64,000 bases of DNA, from NCBI RefSeq assembly GCF_038396635.1, contig NZ_CP121687.1, positions 434,001 through 498,000 on the forward strand. The letters run 5' to 3'. This stretch comes from Defluviitalea saccharophila. GTDB lineage: Bacteria > Bacillota > Clostridia > Lachnospirales > Defluviitaleaceae. The notes under the pieces are model-generated. The model was given only the letters and a program-made list of their open reading frames with translations, did no database searches and had not been told where the DNA came from. Positions 53,535 to 62,474 of this stretch are shown here, in pieces (within the stretch, counting starts at the first letter, position 1; each line of letters begins with the position of its first letter). A program made the translations under genes and the position numbers.

Positions 53535-54345
53535 CTTTTAAACGACCTATTCCATCAATATATTTTAGTACAGGATTTCTATTTATGATTAATGAAATAG
53601 ATGTTATTTCTGCAATTATATGAAGAATCATAAGCAAGGCAATGATAATAACTTTATTCATCATATTAAATGAAATGGCACTTGTAAATCCAAGGGTATA
53701 CCCTAATATATTTGCACCTACATCTCCTAGTATATATTCTTCTTTTAAATCACCTTTTATAATAGTCAATATTCCTCCAGTCAGTAAAAGCGTAAGGAAT
53801 CTGTCCGGTGCTTTTGAAAAGATCCAAATCAGCATACTGGTTAATAAAAATATTTTAATTGCCCGTCCCGGTCTAACATCGAATAAGTTCATACTATTGA
53901 TAAAAAATAATATGATTAGGGTATTAAGCAGTAAATCAATTAAACTCATCGAAAAGGAAAAGGACACATATAAAGCTGCTAATCCTCCAATAATCGCTTT
54001 TAGTCCACCGGATGTCAATTCTCCTTGATACATTTTGGAAAGATGTCCTTTTAAGCCTTTAATTTTGTCTTCTCCCACTAAATCGTCAAGGATACCGACA
54101 AAACCAACTAAGGATAATCCAAATAAATATACATAGTACATCATTGGCTGGTCTGTAATAAAAAGAATAAAAGAAGATGAAACAACACCAGACAGCAGAA
54201 GCAATATGCCAATCCCAGCAGGGATTTCTTTTTTATTATAATTAACAGCCTTTATATTATGGCTGATTAAGAATTCAACTATAAAAGATTTCCAAAAAAA
54301 TGAAACAAAAAATGATATTATGCCTCCTAATAAATAAAGAATCAT
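53530..54345 (-). CDS. MraY/WecA-like sugar-1-phosphate transferase family membrane protein
   Basis: A 271-residue polytopic membrane protein of the glycosyltransferase-4/MraY superfamily. GILDDLVGEDKIKG carries the DD motif and LGDVGANILGYTLG matches the GDxGxxxLG motif; between them NSMNLFDVRPGRAIK stands where MraY and WecA have an NxxNxxDGxDGL-type motif. The expected chemistry is transfer of a sugar phosphate to a lipid carrier, but the substrate is unknown. At 271 residues it is shorter than true MraY (about 320). It ends the steA-glycosyltransferase unit next to spo0A. Confidence 0.8.
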   Translation of the reverse strand: MILYLLGGIISFFVSFFWKSFIVEFLISHNIKAVNYNKKEIPAGIGILLLLSGVVSSSFILFITDQPMMYYVYLFGLSLVGFVGILDDLVGEDKIKGLKGHLSKMYQGELTSGGLKAIIGGLAALYVSFSFSMSLIDLLLNTLIILFFINSMNLFDVRPGRAIKIFLLTSMLIWIFSKAPDRFLTLLLTGGILTIIKGDLKEEYILGDVGANILGYTLGFTSAISFNMMNKVIIIALLMILHIIAEITSISLIINRNPVLKYIDGIGRLKE

Positions 54346-54348
54346 ATG

Positions 54349-55056
54349 TCACCATCGATCCACTATAGTTTTATGTTTGTAATATTTTTTTGCTAAAATA
54401 CGAACAATGTCTATTAATTCTTTTCCTCTATGGATAAACCCAGAAATATCTCTTTTCGTTTCCCTATGATTCATTAATACGGGAATTTCTCTTACCCTTA
54501 AATTTTGATTTAGGATATCAATCATCATACCTATTTCAACCCCAAAGCCATCGGGTATTTCGATGTTTGAAAGAACAGTCTTATTAAATACCCTTTGACC
54601 GCAGATAGGATTTTGTACAGATTTCCCCGTTAAAAGTTTTACACCTTTTTGAGAGACCTTTTTTACTATTCCAAATCCTCCTTTTATGCTGGGAGTTGGA
54701 AAGGCGGCTATTGTGACATCAGCTTCATCATAATAAACAGGTTCAATGAGTTTTATCACTTCCTTGGAAGTGTATCCTAAATCCCCATCTAGAAAGGCGA
54801 TTATAGGGAATTTAGCAACTTCTAAGCCTTTTCTTAAAGCAGCCCCTTTTCCACAATTTTGGGGTAAAGAAATACAAAAAACATAATCGGATTGAACCCT
54901 CAATACTTTTTCTCTTGTTTGATCCTTTGAGCCGTCATCAACAACAATGATCTCACCGATCACTTCCATATCAGGTTCTATAAGTCCTCTAATAGTTGCT
55001 TCGATTCTTTTTTCTTCATTATAAGCTGGTATAATCACAGATACTTTTTTCTCCAA
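54349..55056 (-). CDS. Family 2 glycosyltransferase
   Basis: A 235-residue GT-A enzyme without membrane spans. SVIIPAYNEEKRI, VVDDGSKDQT and FLDGDLGYTS provide the nucleotide-sugar and metal sites, and the C-terminal HRETKRD region is conserved in this family. It resembles dolichyl-phosphate-type or glucosyl-3-phosphoglycerate-like transferases in overall style, but the substrate cannot be set. It starts 15 bases after steA and ends 3 bases before the MraY-like gene. Confidence 0.85.
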   Translation of the reverse strand: MEKKVSVIIPAYNEEKRIEATIRGLIEPDMEVIGEIIVVDDGSKDQTREKVLRVQSDYVFCISLPQNCGKGAALRKGLEVAKFPIIAFLDGDLGYTSKEVIKLIEPVYYDEADVTIAAFPTPSIKGGFGIVKKVSQKGVKLLTGKSVQNPICGQRVFNKTVLSNIEIPDGFGVEIGMMIDILNQNLRVREIPVLMNHRETKRDISGFIHRGKELIDIVRILAKKYYKHKTIVDRW

Positions 55057-55071
55057 TCCAACCCCCTCTTT

Positions 55072-56049
55072 CTAGCATAATCTGAAGAAACCTTTGGCAT
55101 CGATTAATTTAGAACCGGTCAGCATTCTGGTTAAAATAGTGCTTGACATTCCTCTTCGATTTTTCTCCAGGAAATCTATTATATTGTTATGGCTTCCCAC
55201 GGTTACAATCAATGATGCTCCCATAAAATAGGTCATTAATATGGCAGCATCTTCACTCGTTCCAAAGCAAAAATACTTTTCATACTCAAGATTCAGCTTT
55301 TTCAAACGTTCTTCTCCGGGGCATGTCCCGTTACAATATCCATGAACAACAATATTTTTAGCATTTTTAAGGGTATCATCCGATACACTGTCCATATCTC
55401 CAAAAACAATATCCGGCGTATAATTGATCTCGGCGAAACCATCTGCTCCTCCGTCCACTCCGACTAAAATCGGATGATTCTGACTGATAAAATGCTTAAG
55501 TCTAACTAAGTCCTCCATGTAGTGATGTCCTCTAATGACAATAACTACAGGTTTGTTTCGTATATTTACATTAAGTCTGGGATTTTCTTTAGGCAAAAAT
55601 AACTGTTCTTTTTCCTTTTTCATATATTCCAATGTATTATCAATAAAAGAGCTCATCTCATACTGTATATTTTTTTGGGATAATTGTTGATATGTATCAC
55701 ATTGAGTTTTTGTAAGAGGCTTCAATCGTATCTTTAATTCGTTTTTAATCAGTAAATTTTCTTTAATGACGATTTCATCATTTTCCTTTATATATTTAAA
55801 CACATTATGATCAATATTTTCGTAGATAGGAATTTTAGCATCAAGAAGAATATGAGGACCTCTATTGGGATATTTTCCTGATATGAAATTGGAGGTATTA
55901 ATTACTGCTTTTACTTTTTTTGAAGCCAAACTGTATGCACAGGCATAATCTAAATCTTCATGATCAATAATGGCAATATCATTAGGAGTGATTCTTTGAA
56001 TTAAGTTTTTTGTTTTATAGTCTACTTTTGCAACACCTACAATGCTCAT
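55072..56049 (-). CDS. steA: SteA-like protein with thiamine-pyrophosphokinase-like domain
   Basis: A 325-residue protein of the family annotated as putative cytokinetic ring protein SteA. The N-terminal region (TPNDIAIIDHEDLD) is followed by a TPK-like fold: VGVDGGADGFAEI and FGDMDSVSDDTL, then YCNGTCPGEERL and a C-terminal conserved ILTRMLTGSKLIDAKG. In actinobacteria SteA works with the membrane partner SteB in division; no steB was recognised here. The start at 56049 has GGGTGA upstream; a GTG four codons earlier is possible. Confidence 0.85.
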   Translation of the reverse strand: MSIVGVAKVDYKTKNLIQRITPNDIAIIDHEDLDYACAYSLASKKVKAVINTSNFISGKYPNRGPHILLDAKIPIYENIDHNVFKYIKENDEIVIKENLLIKNELKIRLKPLTKTQCDTYQQLSQKNIQYEMSSFIDNTLEYMKKEKEQLFLPKENPRLNVNIRNKPVVIVIRGHHYMEDLVRLKHFISQNHPILVGVDGGADGFAEINYTPDIVFGDMDSVSDDTLKNAKNIVVHGYCNGTCPGEERLKKLNLEYEKYFCFGTSEDAAILMTYFMGASLIVTVGSHNNIIDFLEKNRRGMSSTILTRMLTGSKLIDAKGFFRLC

Positions 56050-56117
56050 GTATTCACCCACTTTTTTTCTCTATCTTTATTTAGTATGGGTGATTTTAAA
56101 ATAAATATAACCAAAAT

Positions 56118-56171
56118 AAAAAAAGCTTTGCTGCTTTTAAACCTGATATTTAAAAGCAGCAAAGCCTTTTT
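56118..56171 (-). terminator. Strong terminator of spo0A
   Basis: A perfect 17-base stem (56165-56149 with 56141-56125) and a 7-base loop, followed by seven T residues on the minus strand. Confidence 0.92.
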
Positions 56172-56176
56172 ATGTA

Positions 56177-56977
56177 TTATCCTACTTGCAGTTCTAATCG
56201 CAAACGATCAGCAATCAGTGCTATAAATTCACTGTTAGTAGGTTTACCTTTTCCGTTATTTACAGTATATCCGAAAAGTTTATCAATTGTATCCATTTTC
56301 CCTCTGCTCCAAGCTACTTCAATTGCATGACGAATAGCTCTTTCTACTCTGCTGGGAGTAGTATTATAGTTCTTAGCGATTGAGGGATATAATTGCTTGG
56401 TTATAGAATTTAAAATATCCATATCATTAATTGCCATTATGATTGCATCTCTAAGATACTGATATCCTTTAATATGAGCGGGAATTCCAATTTCATGAAT
56501 AACATTGGTTACTTCTGTTTCCAGGCTATGAGCGGAAGGAGCAAAGGAGCCTTTATTGGAGTTTACACTTATGGACTTATTTTTTATAATTTCATGATGT
56601 CCCTTTAACTGGCGTATACGGGTAATAAGCGTTTCCATATCAAAAGGTTTTATTATATAGTATTCAGCACCTAAATTTAATGCCTTTTCAGTAATTTTAT
56701 CCTGACCAACTGCCGAAAGCATGATATACAAAGGTCTTTTCGCCATAGAAATAGAGTTAAGTTTCTCTAATACGCCTATTCCGTCCAAATGGGGCATAAT
56801 TACATCTAAAATGGCAACATCTGGCTTTTTGTCTAATATAATATCACAAGCTTCTAAACCGTTAGCGGCAGTTCCAATAACCTCCATGTCGTTTTGCTTA
56901 TTCAAGTATTCTTCTAAAATATCACAAAAGTCTTTATTATCATCTGCCAATACAATTTGTATCTTATTATTTTTCAA
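56177..56977 (-). CDS. spo0A: Sporulation master regulator Spo0A (TTG start)
   Basis: A 266-residue response regulator. The receiver domain has the acidic pair D12/D13 and phospho-acceptor D58 ([12 protein letters not shown]). The C-terminal DNA-binding domain has the Spo0A-specific [18 protein letters not shown] and [10 protein letters not shown]. Phosphorylation by kinases switches on early sporulation genes. The start is TTG at 56977 with GGGGGG 6 bases upstream. It stands alone, with its own promoter and a strong terminator, between spoIVB and steA. Confidence 0.98.
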   Translation of the reverse strand: MKNNKIQIVLADDNKDFCDILEEYLNKQNDMEVIGTAANGLEACDIILDKKPDVAILDVIMPHLDGIGVLEKLNSISMAKRPLYIMLSAVGQDKITEKALNLGAEYYIIKPFDMETLITRIRQLKGHHEIIKNKSISVNSNKGSFAPSAHSLETEVTNVIHEIGIPAHIKGYQYLRDAIIMAINDMDILNSITKQLYPSIAKNYNTTPSRVERAIRHAIEVAWSRGKMDTIDKLFGYTVNNGKGKPTNSEFIALIADRLRLELQVG

Positions 56978-57015
56978 ACAAATCCCCCCTATTTTATTAT
57001 AAAGACTTTAGCCTC

Positions 57016-57034
57016 CTAAATCATAGCCCTCCTC
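57016..57034 (-). promoter_or_regulatory. Spo0A leader with extra ribosome-site-like motif and a two-codon ORF
   Basis: On the minus strand a GAGGAGG motif (57034-57028) is followed by ATG ATT TAG (57024-57016), which runs into a second GGAGG before the true GGGGGG site of spo0A. It could tune spo0A translation or simply be a purine-rich leader. Confidence 0.3.
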
Positions 57035-57057
57035 TATAAAATATACAGTTCATTCCT

Positions 57058-57086
57058 ATTATAATGAATTGACAGAATAAAATCAA
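57058..57086 (-). promoter_or_regulatory. Sigma-A promoter of spo0A
   Basis: TTGATT (57086-57081), a 17-base spacer and a perfect TATAAT (57063-57058) on the minus strand. A partial match to a 0A box (TGTCAAT) lies in the spacer. No clear sigma-H promoter was seen. Confidence 0.75.
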
Positions 57087-57141
57087 GATTGATTATTCAC
57101 AAAAATATGCTCGTAAATAAAATAGAGTATATTATTCAATA

Positions 57142-58446
57142 TTATTCCATAAGCTCCTCTTTTTTGAGCATACTTTCAATAAAAATCCCGTAACCTTTTG
57201 TAGGATCTTGTACAAAAACATGGGTAACCGCACCTATTAATTTACCATCCTGTAAAATGGGACTGCCACTCATTCCTTGCACAATACCGTTGGTTTTTTC
57301 AAGCAATCTGGGATCTGTTATTTTTACTATCATACCTTTTGAAGCGTCTTGGTTGAACTTTGCGATTTTTTGAATATATACATCAAATTCTTCAATTTTA
57401 TTCCCAGAAATATTGGAGCGAATGACTGCATTGCCTTCATGAATTTCATGCTGCAGGCCAATAGGAACCGTGTCTGTAGGAAGGAAATCGCTTTTATCCG
57501 TTTCAATCTTGCCAAAAATGCCTTGAGTCGTGTTAATCTCAACACTGCCGATTCTGGATTCTTCTGTATCATAAATCGCTCCCGTAAGTTCTCCCGGAAT
57601 ACCTTTTTGACCTTTCTTTATGGAAGTGATTTCTGCTTTCATAATTTTACCGTCCTTAATTGGCATCAGCTTTTTCGTATCAATATCTGTTATTCCATGA
57701 CCTAAGGCTCCGAAAGCTTTAGTATGTGGATTATAATAAGTGACTGTTCCAATCCCCTGGGTTTGATCTCTCACCCATGCTCCTATTTTAAACCGTTTAT
57801 CTTCTTTGCTTTTGACGGGCTGAATACTTGTTTCAATTATTTCATCTTCTCTTTTAACCTTCATTTTTAGTTTTTTTTCATTACTATTTTCTATATAATC
57901 AATGAGCTGTTCCTTATTTTCTAATGGTTTTCCGTTCACCTCTAAAATCAAATCTCCACTTTCCAATATTCCTTTACTGGGTTCATATACCTTTCCATCT
58001 ACTCCGTTTACATTACCGGTTCCCAAAACCATAATGCCATCCGTAGCGACATTTACCCCAACAGTAATGCCGCAGGGAACAACTTCCATGGGAGAAATGA
58101 CATCAACTTTAACGGTTTTTAGAGGAAGAACGCCTAAAAGCTTAAGTTTTACATCTAGGGTGCCTTTTTCATCGGATTGAATAGAAAAGGGCTTCTGTAA
58201 GCTAATATCGATATCCTTTTCATCGATAGGCTTATTATTTACTTTAAGGACGCCCTGTTTTTCCGATACAATATTAGCATGAAGGGGAACATTGAATTGA
58301 AATTCATGTTCTCTTCCAGCAACTAATTTAATTTCTTCAGGAATATACAAAAATGATGCAGCAAAAGGACTTATAAAAGTAATAAAAAATATAAATAATA
58401 GAGCAATTCTTAATGATTTACGATGTGTTTTTTTCCTATCATTCAA
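57142..58446 (-). CDS. spoIVB: SpoIVB serine peptidase (family S55)
   Basis: A 434-residue forespore protease that signals across the membrane to switch on pro-sigma-K processing. A single N-terminal membrane segment (about residues 13-34) is followed by a PDZ domain (about 105-200, with KGILESGDLILEVNGKPL) and the S55 protease domain, with His250 in ALGHGITD and Ser393 in GMSGSPIL. The start is TTG at 58446 with GGGGTG 7 bases upstream. It lies between recN and spo0A as in other spore-formers. Confidence 0.96.
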   Translation of the reverse strand: MNDRKKTHRKSLRIALLFIFFITFISPFAASFLYIPEEIKLVAGREHEFQFNVPLHANIVSEKQGVLKVNNKPIDEKDIDISLQKPFSIQSDEKGTLDVKLKLLGVLPLKTVKVDVISPMEVVPCGITVGVNVATDGIMVLGTGNVNGVDGKVYEPSKGILESGDLILEVNGKPLENKEQLIDYIENSNEKKLKMKVKREDEIIETSIQPVKSKEDKRFKIGAWVRDQTQGIGTVTYYNPHTKAFGALGHGITDIDTKKLMPIKDGKIMKAEITSIKKGQKGIPGELTGAIYDTEESRIGSVEINTTQGIFGKIETDKSDFLPTDTVPIGLQHEIHEGNAVIRSNISGNKIEEFDVYIQKIAKFNQDASKGMIVKITDPRLLEKTNGIVQGMSGSPILQDGKLIGAVTHVFVQDPTKGYGIFIESMLKKEELME

Positions 58447-58573
58447 AGTTTCACACCCCGCCAGTATAAATTAAAAAGATTAATTTATTTTTTTATAATA
58501 GTTTATAAACATAAATTAACCTTTTTAAATTGTTCTTATACCAGCCAAAAACTATTAAAAAAACCAATTACAT

Positions 58574-58594
58574 AAAAAAAGCGGCTTATGCCGC
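58574..58594 (-). terminator. Terminator after recN
   Basis: GCGGC/GCCGC stem with a 4-base loop and seven T residues on the minus strand, 10 bases after the recN stop. Confidence 0.8.
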
Positions 58595-58605
58595 ATTAAA
58601 AATTT

Positions 58606-60306
58606 TTATACAAAATTTACTTTAAGTTCATTAGCCATTCTTTTCATTTCTTCAGCATTTTTCAAAGTAATATCCGTAATAGATGCACCACTGGTTAATC
58701 TGGCGAGTTCTGTGATCATTTGATGATGATCCAGAACTTGAACGGAAGATAGGGTCTTTTGTTTTTCTACCTTCTTTTCAATTCTATAATGCTGATCGGC
58801 CATAGCAGCTATCTGAGGCAAGTGCGTAATACAAATAACTTGATGTTTTCTTGAAATATATCCTAGTTTCTCCGCAACCTTTTGTGCTGCTCTTCCACTA
58901 ATTCCCGTGTCTATTTCATCAAAAATCAAGGTGTCAATTTCATCAATATCTGCCAAAACACTTTTTAGAGCAAGCATGATTCGAGACATTTCTCCGCCGG
59001 ATGCAATCTTTGAAAGGGGTTTTAAACCTTCTCCGGGATTCGTAGAAATTAAGAATTCAACTTGATCCCAACCGTTTTCGTTAAAATGCTCTTTTTGTGA
59101 AAAATGAATAGAAAACTTCGCTTCTTTCATTTCCAGCTCATGGAGCACTTTCTCTATGTTGTCTTCAATGACTTTAGCTTTTTCTTTTCTTATATCGGAG
59201 ATCTCTTTGCAAAGTTCGATTATTTTCTTCTCTAATTCCAAATGCTCTTTTTTAAGTTGTTTTCGTTTTTCATCACTGTTTATTATAAAGTTTAATTCGT
59301 CTTCTATTTTTTCCTTATATTCAAGAATTTCATCAATAGTATTTCCATACTTTCTTTTTAAATTATAAATCAAATCTAGGCGATTTTCTACATTTTGAAG
59401 TTCTTCGGGGTCATGTTCAATATTTTTGCTGTAATTTCTTATATCTCTTGATAAATCCTCTAATTGAACGAGAATATTTTCTGCGTTTTCATATACAGGT
59501 AATAGTTCAGAATCTATATTGGACAAGTCTCTTAGGATTTTTAACGCCTCTCCTAATTGATCGCAGGCAGAAGAGCCCTTAAATGAATTATCATACAAAA
59601 AAGCATAAATGCTCTCTATACCATTGCTGAGTTTTTCGGAATTAGATAATATTTTTAGCTGGGATTGCAGCAGCTCATCTTCATTTTTCTTTAATTTAGC
59701 TTCTGAAATTTCACCAATTTGAAATTGTAAGAGATCGATCTTTCGCTCTTTTTCTTTTTCATCTACCAGGAGATTTTCCATTTGTTTTTCAATATTTTTA
59801 TAGTCTTTATAATATTGAGCAATGAGATTTTTATAATCTTTTAGGTCATCTTTACAAAACTCATCCAATAGTTCAATATGTTTCCCAACATCCAATAAAG
59901 ATTGATGTTGATGCTGTCCATGAACATCAATCAGCATATTAGAAACTTGCCTGAGCATCCCTAGGGTGATCGTTTGCCCATTAATACGACATATACTTCT
60001 TCCCGTTTGATTTATGGATCTTGATATTAGAAGATATCTGTCTTCTTCAAGATGAATACCCATATCCTTAAGAACATCCACTGCTTCATCATTTCTTAAG
60101 TAGAAGAGAAGCTCTACCAGGGCATTATTTTCTCCAGACCTGATCATTTCTTTAGAAGTTCTTTCTCCTAAGGCAAAATTAATGGAATCTATTAAAATAG
60201 ACTTACCTGCGCCGGTTTCACCAGTTAAAATATTTAAACATTCATCAAAATCTAACGTTATTTCATCGATTAATGCTATGTTTTTAATATAAATGTGAAT
60301 GAGCAT
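58606..60306 (-). CDS. recN: DNA repair protein RecN
   Basis: A 566-residue SMC-like ATPase for double-strand break repair. Walker A TGETGAGKSILIDSI near residue 30, a coiled coil from about 150 to 380, signature SGGEMSRIMLALKSVL and Walker B LIFDEIDTGISG are all present. It follows argR by 11 bases in the conserved argR-recN-spoIVB order. Confidence 0.97.
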   Translation of the reverse strand: MLIHIYIKNIALIDEITLDFDECLNILTGETGAGKSILIDSINFALGERTSKEMIRSGENNALVELLFYLRNDEAVDVLKDMGIHLEEDRYLLISRSINQTGRSICRINGQTITLGMLRQVSNMLIDVHGQHQHQSLLDVGKHIELLDEFCKDDLKDYKNLIAQYYKDYKNIEKQMENLLVDEKEKERKIDLLQFQIGEISEAKLKKNEDELLQSQLKILSNSEKLSNGIESIYAFLYDNSFKGSSACDQLGEALKILRDLSNIDSELLPVYENAENILVQLEDLSRDIRNYSKNIEHDPEELQNVENRLDLIYNLKRKYGNTIDEILEYKEKIEDELNFIINSDEKRKQLKKEHLELEKKIIELCKEISDIRKEKAKVIEDNIEKVLHELEMKEAKFSIHFSQKEHFNENGWDQVEFLISTNPGEGLKPLSKIASGGEMSRIMLALKSVLADIDEIDTLIFDEIDTGISGRAAQKVAEKLGYISRKHQVICITHLPQIAAMADQHYRIEKKVEKQKTLSSVQVLDHHQMITELARLTSGASITDITLKNAEEMKRMANELKVNFV

Positions 60307-60317
60307 GAGATTCCTCC

Positions 60318-60773
60318 TTAGTTCGAATTGAGGATACGATTCAGCTTCTCCATGAGTTTAATTGTTTCATCTTCACTTCTTACTGCACAAAAAAGGGTGT
60401 CATCTCCGGCAATGGTTCCGACAATCTCTTGATAGTGAAAAGCATCCATCGCTGCAGCTACTGCCATTGCCATTCCAGTAAGGGTTCTAATGACAAGAAT
60501 GTTTTGTGCTCTGTCCATGCTTACAAATCCATCTCGAAAAACACGAATGAATTTATCCGATATCTGCTGTTCATTTTGAGTAATTACTGCATACTTTTGT
60601 GTTCCATGGGCTGTAGGCACTTTAGTTAATTTAAGTTCACGTATATCTCTTGAAATGGTTGCTTGAGTAACTTCATAACCTGCTTCTTTTAATTTTTCAG
60701 CTAATTCTTCTTGCGTTTCAATGGAGTTGCTATGAATCAGTTCAAGAATCTTTGACTGACGTTTCACCTTCAT
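60318..60773 (-). CDS. argR: Arginine repressor ArgR
   Basis: A 151-residue hexameric regulator of arginine metabolism. The N-terminal winged helix MKVKRQSKILELI...TQATISRDIRELKL binds ARG boxes; the C-terminal part (VGTIAGDDTLFCAVR) binds arginine. Its start lies within nadK (32-base overlap), and the ribosome site is weak, so the N-terminal few residues could vary. No arginine genes are nearby. Confidence 0.96.
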   Translation of the reverse strand: MKVKRQSKILELIHSNSIETQEELAEKLKEAGYEVTQATISRDIRELKLTKVPTAHGTQKYAVITQNEQQISDKFIRVFRDGFVSMDRAQNILVIRTLTGMAMAVAAAMDAFHYQEIVGTIAGDDTLFCAVRSEDETIKLMEKLNRILNSN

Positions 60774-61644
60774 ATCCTATTTCACTCCTTATCCCAACAA
60801 TTTTTTTCCGCAATATATCGAAAAAGCTATAATTGGATGTTTTGATCAGGCTTGTTTTATAGTGAGATTTTTTTATGGTTACAACATCGTTATTACTTAA
60901 ATGATATCCCATTTGCCCATCTATGGTTAAAATAACATCACAGCCAAAGTTTTCACCAATTTGAACCTTTATGACGTCTCCATCAGATACAACAATGGAT
61001 CTGGCATATAAACTATGAGGACAAATCGGAGTAATGACCATCATATTTGTATTCGGATCAAGTATTGGACCTCCGGCAGATAAATTATAGCCGGTGGAGC
61101 CTGTAGGAGTGGATATAATAATTCCATCCGCAGGATAGTCGTCTACAAAATTATCATTAATAAATATTTTTAAATCAATGATCCTGGAAAGAGAGCCTCT
61201 TGTGATACCAATATCATTTAAGCAAATTAATTTTTTCTCACCATCTTTTTGACGGTCATAGACGCTGGCTTCCAACATCATTCTCTGTTCAACAGCATAT
61301 TCTCCGTCCAAAACCTTTTGAAGTGCTTCTAAAGAGGACTTTTTTTCTACTTCTGCGAGAAAGCCTAAAGTCCCTAAATTAATCCCAAGAATCGGTGTGT
61401 CATAAATCGCCGCATTCCTCGAAGCACTTAAAAAGGTCCCGTCTCCCCCTAAAACGATGATAAAATCTGAATCTCTATAGATTTCATCTTCATTCTTTTG
61501 TAAATCCGAACGATTAAGGATTTTTGCAGGAGTTTCCAATAGATTGACCGCACAATTCTTCTTTGTGAGCCAATCAAGAATCATAGCAGTATTGGTTAAA
61601 CCAATATCTTTCTTAATATTCGGAAGTAAGCCTATCTTTTTCAT
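60742..61644 (-). CDS. nadK: NAD kinase
   Basis: A 300-residue kinase making NADP from NAD. The GGDG motif is in VLGGDGTFLSASR, followed by NLGTLGFLAE and PTGSTGYNLSAGGP. The C-terminal 20 residues differ in length from shorter relatives. It follows tlyA by 13 bases and runs 32 bases into argR. Confidence 0.97.
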   Translation of the reverse strand: MKKIGLLPNIKKDIGLTNTAMILDWLTKKNCAVNLLETPAKILNRSDLQKNEDEIYRDSDFIIVLGGDGTFLSASRNAAIYDTPILGINLGTLGFLAEVEKKSSLEALQKVLDGEYAVEQRMMLEASVYDRQKDGEKKLICLNDIGITRGSLSRIIDLKIFINDNFVDDYPADGIIISTPTGSTGYNLSAGGPILDPNTNMMVITPICPHSLYARSIVVSDGDVIKVQIGENFGCDVILTIDGQMGYHLSNNDVVTIKKSHYKTSLIKTSNYSFFDILRKKIVGIRSEIGYEGETSVKDS

Positions 61645-61657
61645 CTTATCACCACAT

Positions 61658-62467
61658 TTAGTTTAATTCGTTATGTGCTTCTTCTACCGTCTTTTGTATT
61701 AATAATTCTATGTTCAAGTTGTTATCTTCTATAGACTGTTTGCTAAAATACGCCAAGTATTCAATATTTCCCTCAGGTCCTTTAATAGGAGAATATGAAA
61801 GTCCTCGCAAATATAGATTTTCTTCAATTCCATAATGAATGACATTTAAGATCACTTCTTCATGAACCTTAGGGTCTCTTACTACCCCTTTTTTTCCTAC
61901 TTTTTCTCTTCCTGCTTCAAATTGGGGTTTAATTAAGCATACAATTTCACCACAATCCGTTAATAAATTTTTAACAGGAACTAAAACCTTTGTAAGGGAT
62001 ATAAAAGAAACATCTATCGAAGCAAAATCCCCTAATTCCGCCAAATCGTCTTTTGTTACATATCTTATATTGGTTTTTTCCATACAGACTACTCTTTCGT
62101 CCTGCCGCAGTTTCCATGCAAATTGACCGTAACCTACATCAATGGCATATACCTTCTTAGCACCATTTTGAAGCATACAATCCGTAAAGCCTCCAGTAGA
62201 TGCGCCAACATCCAGAGCAATCTTATTTTCTAAATCAATCGAAAATGCCTCCATTGCCTTTTCTAATTTATAACCGCCGCGGCTGACATATTTCATAACT
62301 TCTTTCACTTCTATATTGGCATTTTCATCAACTTGTACTCCCGCCTTTACTTCTTTTATACCATTTACTATAATTTGACCTGCCATAATACTGGCTTTTG
62401 CCTTTTCTCTCGATTCAAAAAAACCTCGTTTTACCAATAGGATATCCAGGCGTTCTTTATTTGTCAT
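61658..62467 (-). CDS. tlyA: TlyA family rRNA 2'-O-methyltransferase (hemolysin family)
   Basis: A 269-residue protein with an N-terminal S4 RNA-binding domain (about residues 5-65) and an FtsJ-like methyltransferase domain (ALDVGASTGGFTDCML). In mycobacteria TlyA methylates 16S and 23S rRNA and affects capreomycin sensitivity. B. subtilis YqxC is the equivalent. It starts 7 bases after dxs. Confidence 0.93.
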   Translation of the reverse strand: MTNKERLDILLVKRGFFESREKAKASIMAGQIIVNGIKEVKAGVQVDENANIEVKEVMKYVSRGGYKLEKAMEAFSIDLENKIALDVGASTGGFTDCMLQNGAKKVYAIDVGYGQFAWKLRQDERVVCMEKTNIRYVTKDDLAELGDFASIDVSFISLTKVLVPVKNLLTDCGEIVCLIKPQFEAGREKVGKKGVVRDPKVHEEVILNVIHYGIEENLYLRGLSYSPIKGPEGNIEYLAYFSKQSIEDNNLNIELLIQKTVEEAHNELN

Positions 62468-62474
62468 GTATTAA

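Noticed and set aside
53642-54028. 128-codon plus-strand frame opposite the MraY-like gene
   Set aside because: It mirrors hydrophobic codons of the real membrane protein gene and has no upstream ribosome site.
53530-54345. Reading this gene as cell-wall mraY
   Set aside because: It is too short, has a changed central motif and is far from any mur or dcw genes.
57330-57705. Frames on both strands inside spoIVB
   Set aside because: Both are shadows of the S55 protease domain coding region, whose catalytic His and Ser are in the main frame.
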